Positions 51,390 to 52,815 of a stretch of DNA of 52,815 bases are shown here, one piece after another; the stretch's first letter is position 1, and every line of letters begins with the position of its first letter. A model generated the notes under the pieces. The model had not been told where the DNA came from, ran no database searches, and was given only the letters and a program-made list of their open reading frames with translations. Origin of the DNA: Actinomadura sp. HBU206391 (GTDB lineage: Bacteria; Actinomycetota; Actinomycetes; Streptosporangiales; Streptosporangiaceae). Where the stretch lies: contig NZ_JABVEB010000030.1 in assembly GCF_014323665.1 (NCBI RefSeq), forward strand, positions 1 through 52,815, read 5' to 3'. Position numbers and translations under genes: made by a program.

Positions 51390-52568
51390 TCATCCGGCGG
51401 GACGGGTGGCGCCGATCAGGCCGGCCCGCCAGATGCTGGAGACCCGCACCCGCCCCCCGGTGTAGGGCGCCTCGACCATGAGCCCGCGGCCGATGTAGAT
51501 GCCCACATGGTGGATCGTGCTGGGATCGCTCGCGTCGTTGGCGAAGAACACCAGGTCGCCCGGACGCAGCCGTCCCGTGGGCACGTGCGGTCCCGAGGTC
51601 CACTGCGTGCCGGTCCAGTGATCGAGCCTGACGCCGGCCTTGTTCCAGGCGTGCAACGCGAGCCCCGAGCAGTCGAACCCACGTATGTTCGCCCCGTGGG
51701 CGACGCCGTAGCTCGGGCCGGTGACGGTGCCGCCGCCCCATGAGTAGGGCGTCCCGAGCCATTTCAACGCGGCCCGCACGACGATCGACCCGCGGCCGAC
51801 GCCCCCGTGGAAGCCGGCCGACCGTGCCTGCTCCCGCGCCTGCTGCACCTCGGCGGCATGGGCCCGGGCCCTGCCGAGCCGGGCGACGAGGATGGTCTTT
51901 CGGGCCTTGATCCGCTTCAACTCCTCGCGCTGTGCGGCGAGGAGCCGCTCGGCGGCGCTCTTGGCCGACTCGGCCCGCTCGGTGGCGACCTGGCGGTCCT
52001 GCAGCGCGGTGCGCGTCTGGCGGCGGAACATGTCGGCGATGATCCTGGCGGCTCGGACGCGTTCGACCATGCCCGCCTGCCGGTGCCCCAGCACCTCCAT
52101 GAGCGCGGCGCGGTCCATGAAGTTCTGCGGCCCGGTGCGCCCGGCGACCGTGGCGGCCCACTGGTTGACGCCGGTGCCGGCGCGGTAGGCGGCGGCGGCG
52201 AAGACCGCCGCCTCGTCCCGGATCTGCCGGTAGCGCTGCTCGGCCTCACCCAGCCGGCGCTGGGAGTTCTCGTAGGCCTGGCGGGCGTGCTCGAGCTTCA
52301 CCAGCTCGCCGTTGTAGCGCTCCATGGCGAGCGCGGCCGCAGCGGAGATCCGCTCCAGCTCACCGGTGGCCTGCGCGAGCCTGGCCTTGACCCGGCCGAC
52401 GGCCGCGGCGCGTTCGCGTACGGCCTTCTTGCTCTCGGTCACCTCACGGTCGCTGGGCCCCGGCTCGGCCGCGGCGGTGCCGGTGCCGGTCGTGAGGGCG
52501 ATCGCCATGCTCACGGAGAGGGCTGTGCGGCGGATGGTCCGGCGTGCGCGGTGCGGTGGCGGCGACAC
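51390..52568 (-). CDS. Secreted NlpC/P60 peptidoglycan endopeptidase
   Basis: 392 residues from GTG 52568, with GGGGG 7 nt upstream and a signal peptide right after it (RRTIRRTALSVSMAIALTTGTGTAAA); ATG 52637 is an alternative. A long Ala/Arg/Glu-rich coiled coil (about 35-250) precedes the peptidase domain with Cys300 in RGFDCSGLALHAW, His354 in IHHVGIYIG and Glu366 in MVEAPY. The Cys-His-Glu set is the one known for mycobacterial RipA. No riboswitch is evident upstream; AACAGT occurs twice, 14 bp apart, at 52597 and 52611. Confidence 0.93.
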   Translation of the reverse strand: MSPPPHRARRTIRRTALSVSMAIALTTGTGTAAAEPGPSDREVTESKKAVRERAAAVGRVKARLAQATGELERISAAAALAMERYNGELVKLEHARQAYENSQRRLGEAEQRYRQIRDEAAVFAAAAYRAGTGVNQWAATVAGRTGPQNFMDRAALMEVLGHRQAGMVERVRAARIIADMFRRQTRTALQDRQVATERAESAKSAAERLLAAQREELKRIKARKTILVARLGRARAHAAEVQQAREQARSAGFHGGVGRGSIVVRAALKWLGTPYSWGGGTVTGPSYGVAHGANIRGFDCSGLALHAWNKAGVRLDHWTGTQWTSGPHVPTGRLRPGDLVFFANDASDPSTIHHVGIYIGRGLMVEAPYTGGRVRVSSIWRAGLIGATRPAG

Positions 52569-52815
52569 GGTCTGACCCCCTGATCCACTGTGTGTGAACA
52601 GTCGCTCGCCAACAGTAATGAAGAGGGGGCTCGTCATCGCAAGTCCGCCACGCCGGGAATCGCCGGTCCGACGGGAAGCCGCGACACCCGCGCACGCGCC
52701 GTCATCGGCCCTTCGGAGCATGCCGAGGCCGGCCGTCCGGGTGCGATGGCGGCAGGGAGGTCGGCCGCCGGCCCTGCCGCGCCGATGACGGCGGCGCGGG
52801 CGGCGGCACCGTGGT
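52569..52815. other. Right-edge region upstream of the NlpC/P60 gene
   Basis: Contains the likely promoter of the hydrolase. GC-rich toward the edge with no convincing gene; the window may cut a gene further right. Confidence 0.35.

Overview
The window is about 53 kb of very GC-rich DNA from a filamentous-type actinobacterium. The gene set (Lsr2, ClpC, an ArgA-type acetyltransferase, a short chaplin-like protein, DUF3180, MmyB-type and orphan LuxR-type regulators) and the linked blocks clpC-lsr2, lysS-coaX-nadC-nadB-panD-panC and dacB-metalloprotease-tilS-hpt-ftsH-folE-folP-folB-folK fit the order Streptosporangiales, with Streptomyces-like gene order. The taxon is an inference from gene content. 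I saw no rRNA, tRNA, CRISPR array, prophage or intact insertion sequence.

Positions 1-9,350 are accessory DNA. They hold a decayed carbohydrate-binding-module remnant, a membrane-protein reading frame with no usable start codon, a GNAT acetyltransferase, a conserved hypothetical protein, a divergent SDR/LysR pair with a LysR-type operator, and an alpha-toroid protein. They also hold a wHTH-nucleotidyltransferase/HEPN toxin-antitoxin pair, a divergent MmyB-regulator/NTF2 pair with a palindromic operator, and a Uma2 nuclease-like protein. Several repeat families sit between these genes: two near-identical 25-bp-arm hairpins, six 14-16-bp tandem units, and twin 76-bp palindromic (MITE-like) elements 153 bp apart.

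Positions 9,400-30,300 are mostly core. clpC and lsr2 each have a strong terminator. A short argA-RDD-RDD operon follows, then a RipA-like NlpC/P60 hydrolase behind a clear c-di-AMP (ydaO-type) riboswitch. Next come a small LuxR-type regulator, a LacI regulator, and the cofactor run DUF2520-panC-panD / nadB-nadC-coaX-lysS (pantothenate/CoA, NAD and lysyl-tRNA). A MacB/FtsX-type ABC exporter and a chaplin-like secreted protein close the block.

Positions 30,400-38,400 hold a two-component system, a MidA/NDUFAF7-type methyltransferase, a cytochrome P450, two bacterial PH-domain membrane proteins and an orphan nuoD. The orphan NuoD keeps the arginine that NDUFAF7 methylates in mitochondrial NDUFS2, but has Trp where the quinone-binding Tyr normally sits. 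Together with the nearby MidA homologue this is the most interesting functional pairing in the window.

Positions 38,400-50,650 are the folate/FtsH/TilS/PBP4 cluster, nearly all on the minus strand. It includes an aminoacyl-phosphatidylglycerol-synthase-like membrane protein between folE and folP, and an NTF2-fold protein coupled to folP. A GAGC-rich dispersed repeat occurs in two intergenic or boundary places and has become the N-terminal extension of TilS. The window ends with divergent ppa and a second NlpC/P60 hydrolase (50,700-52,570).
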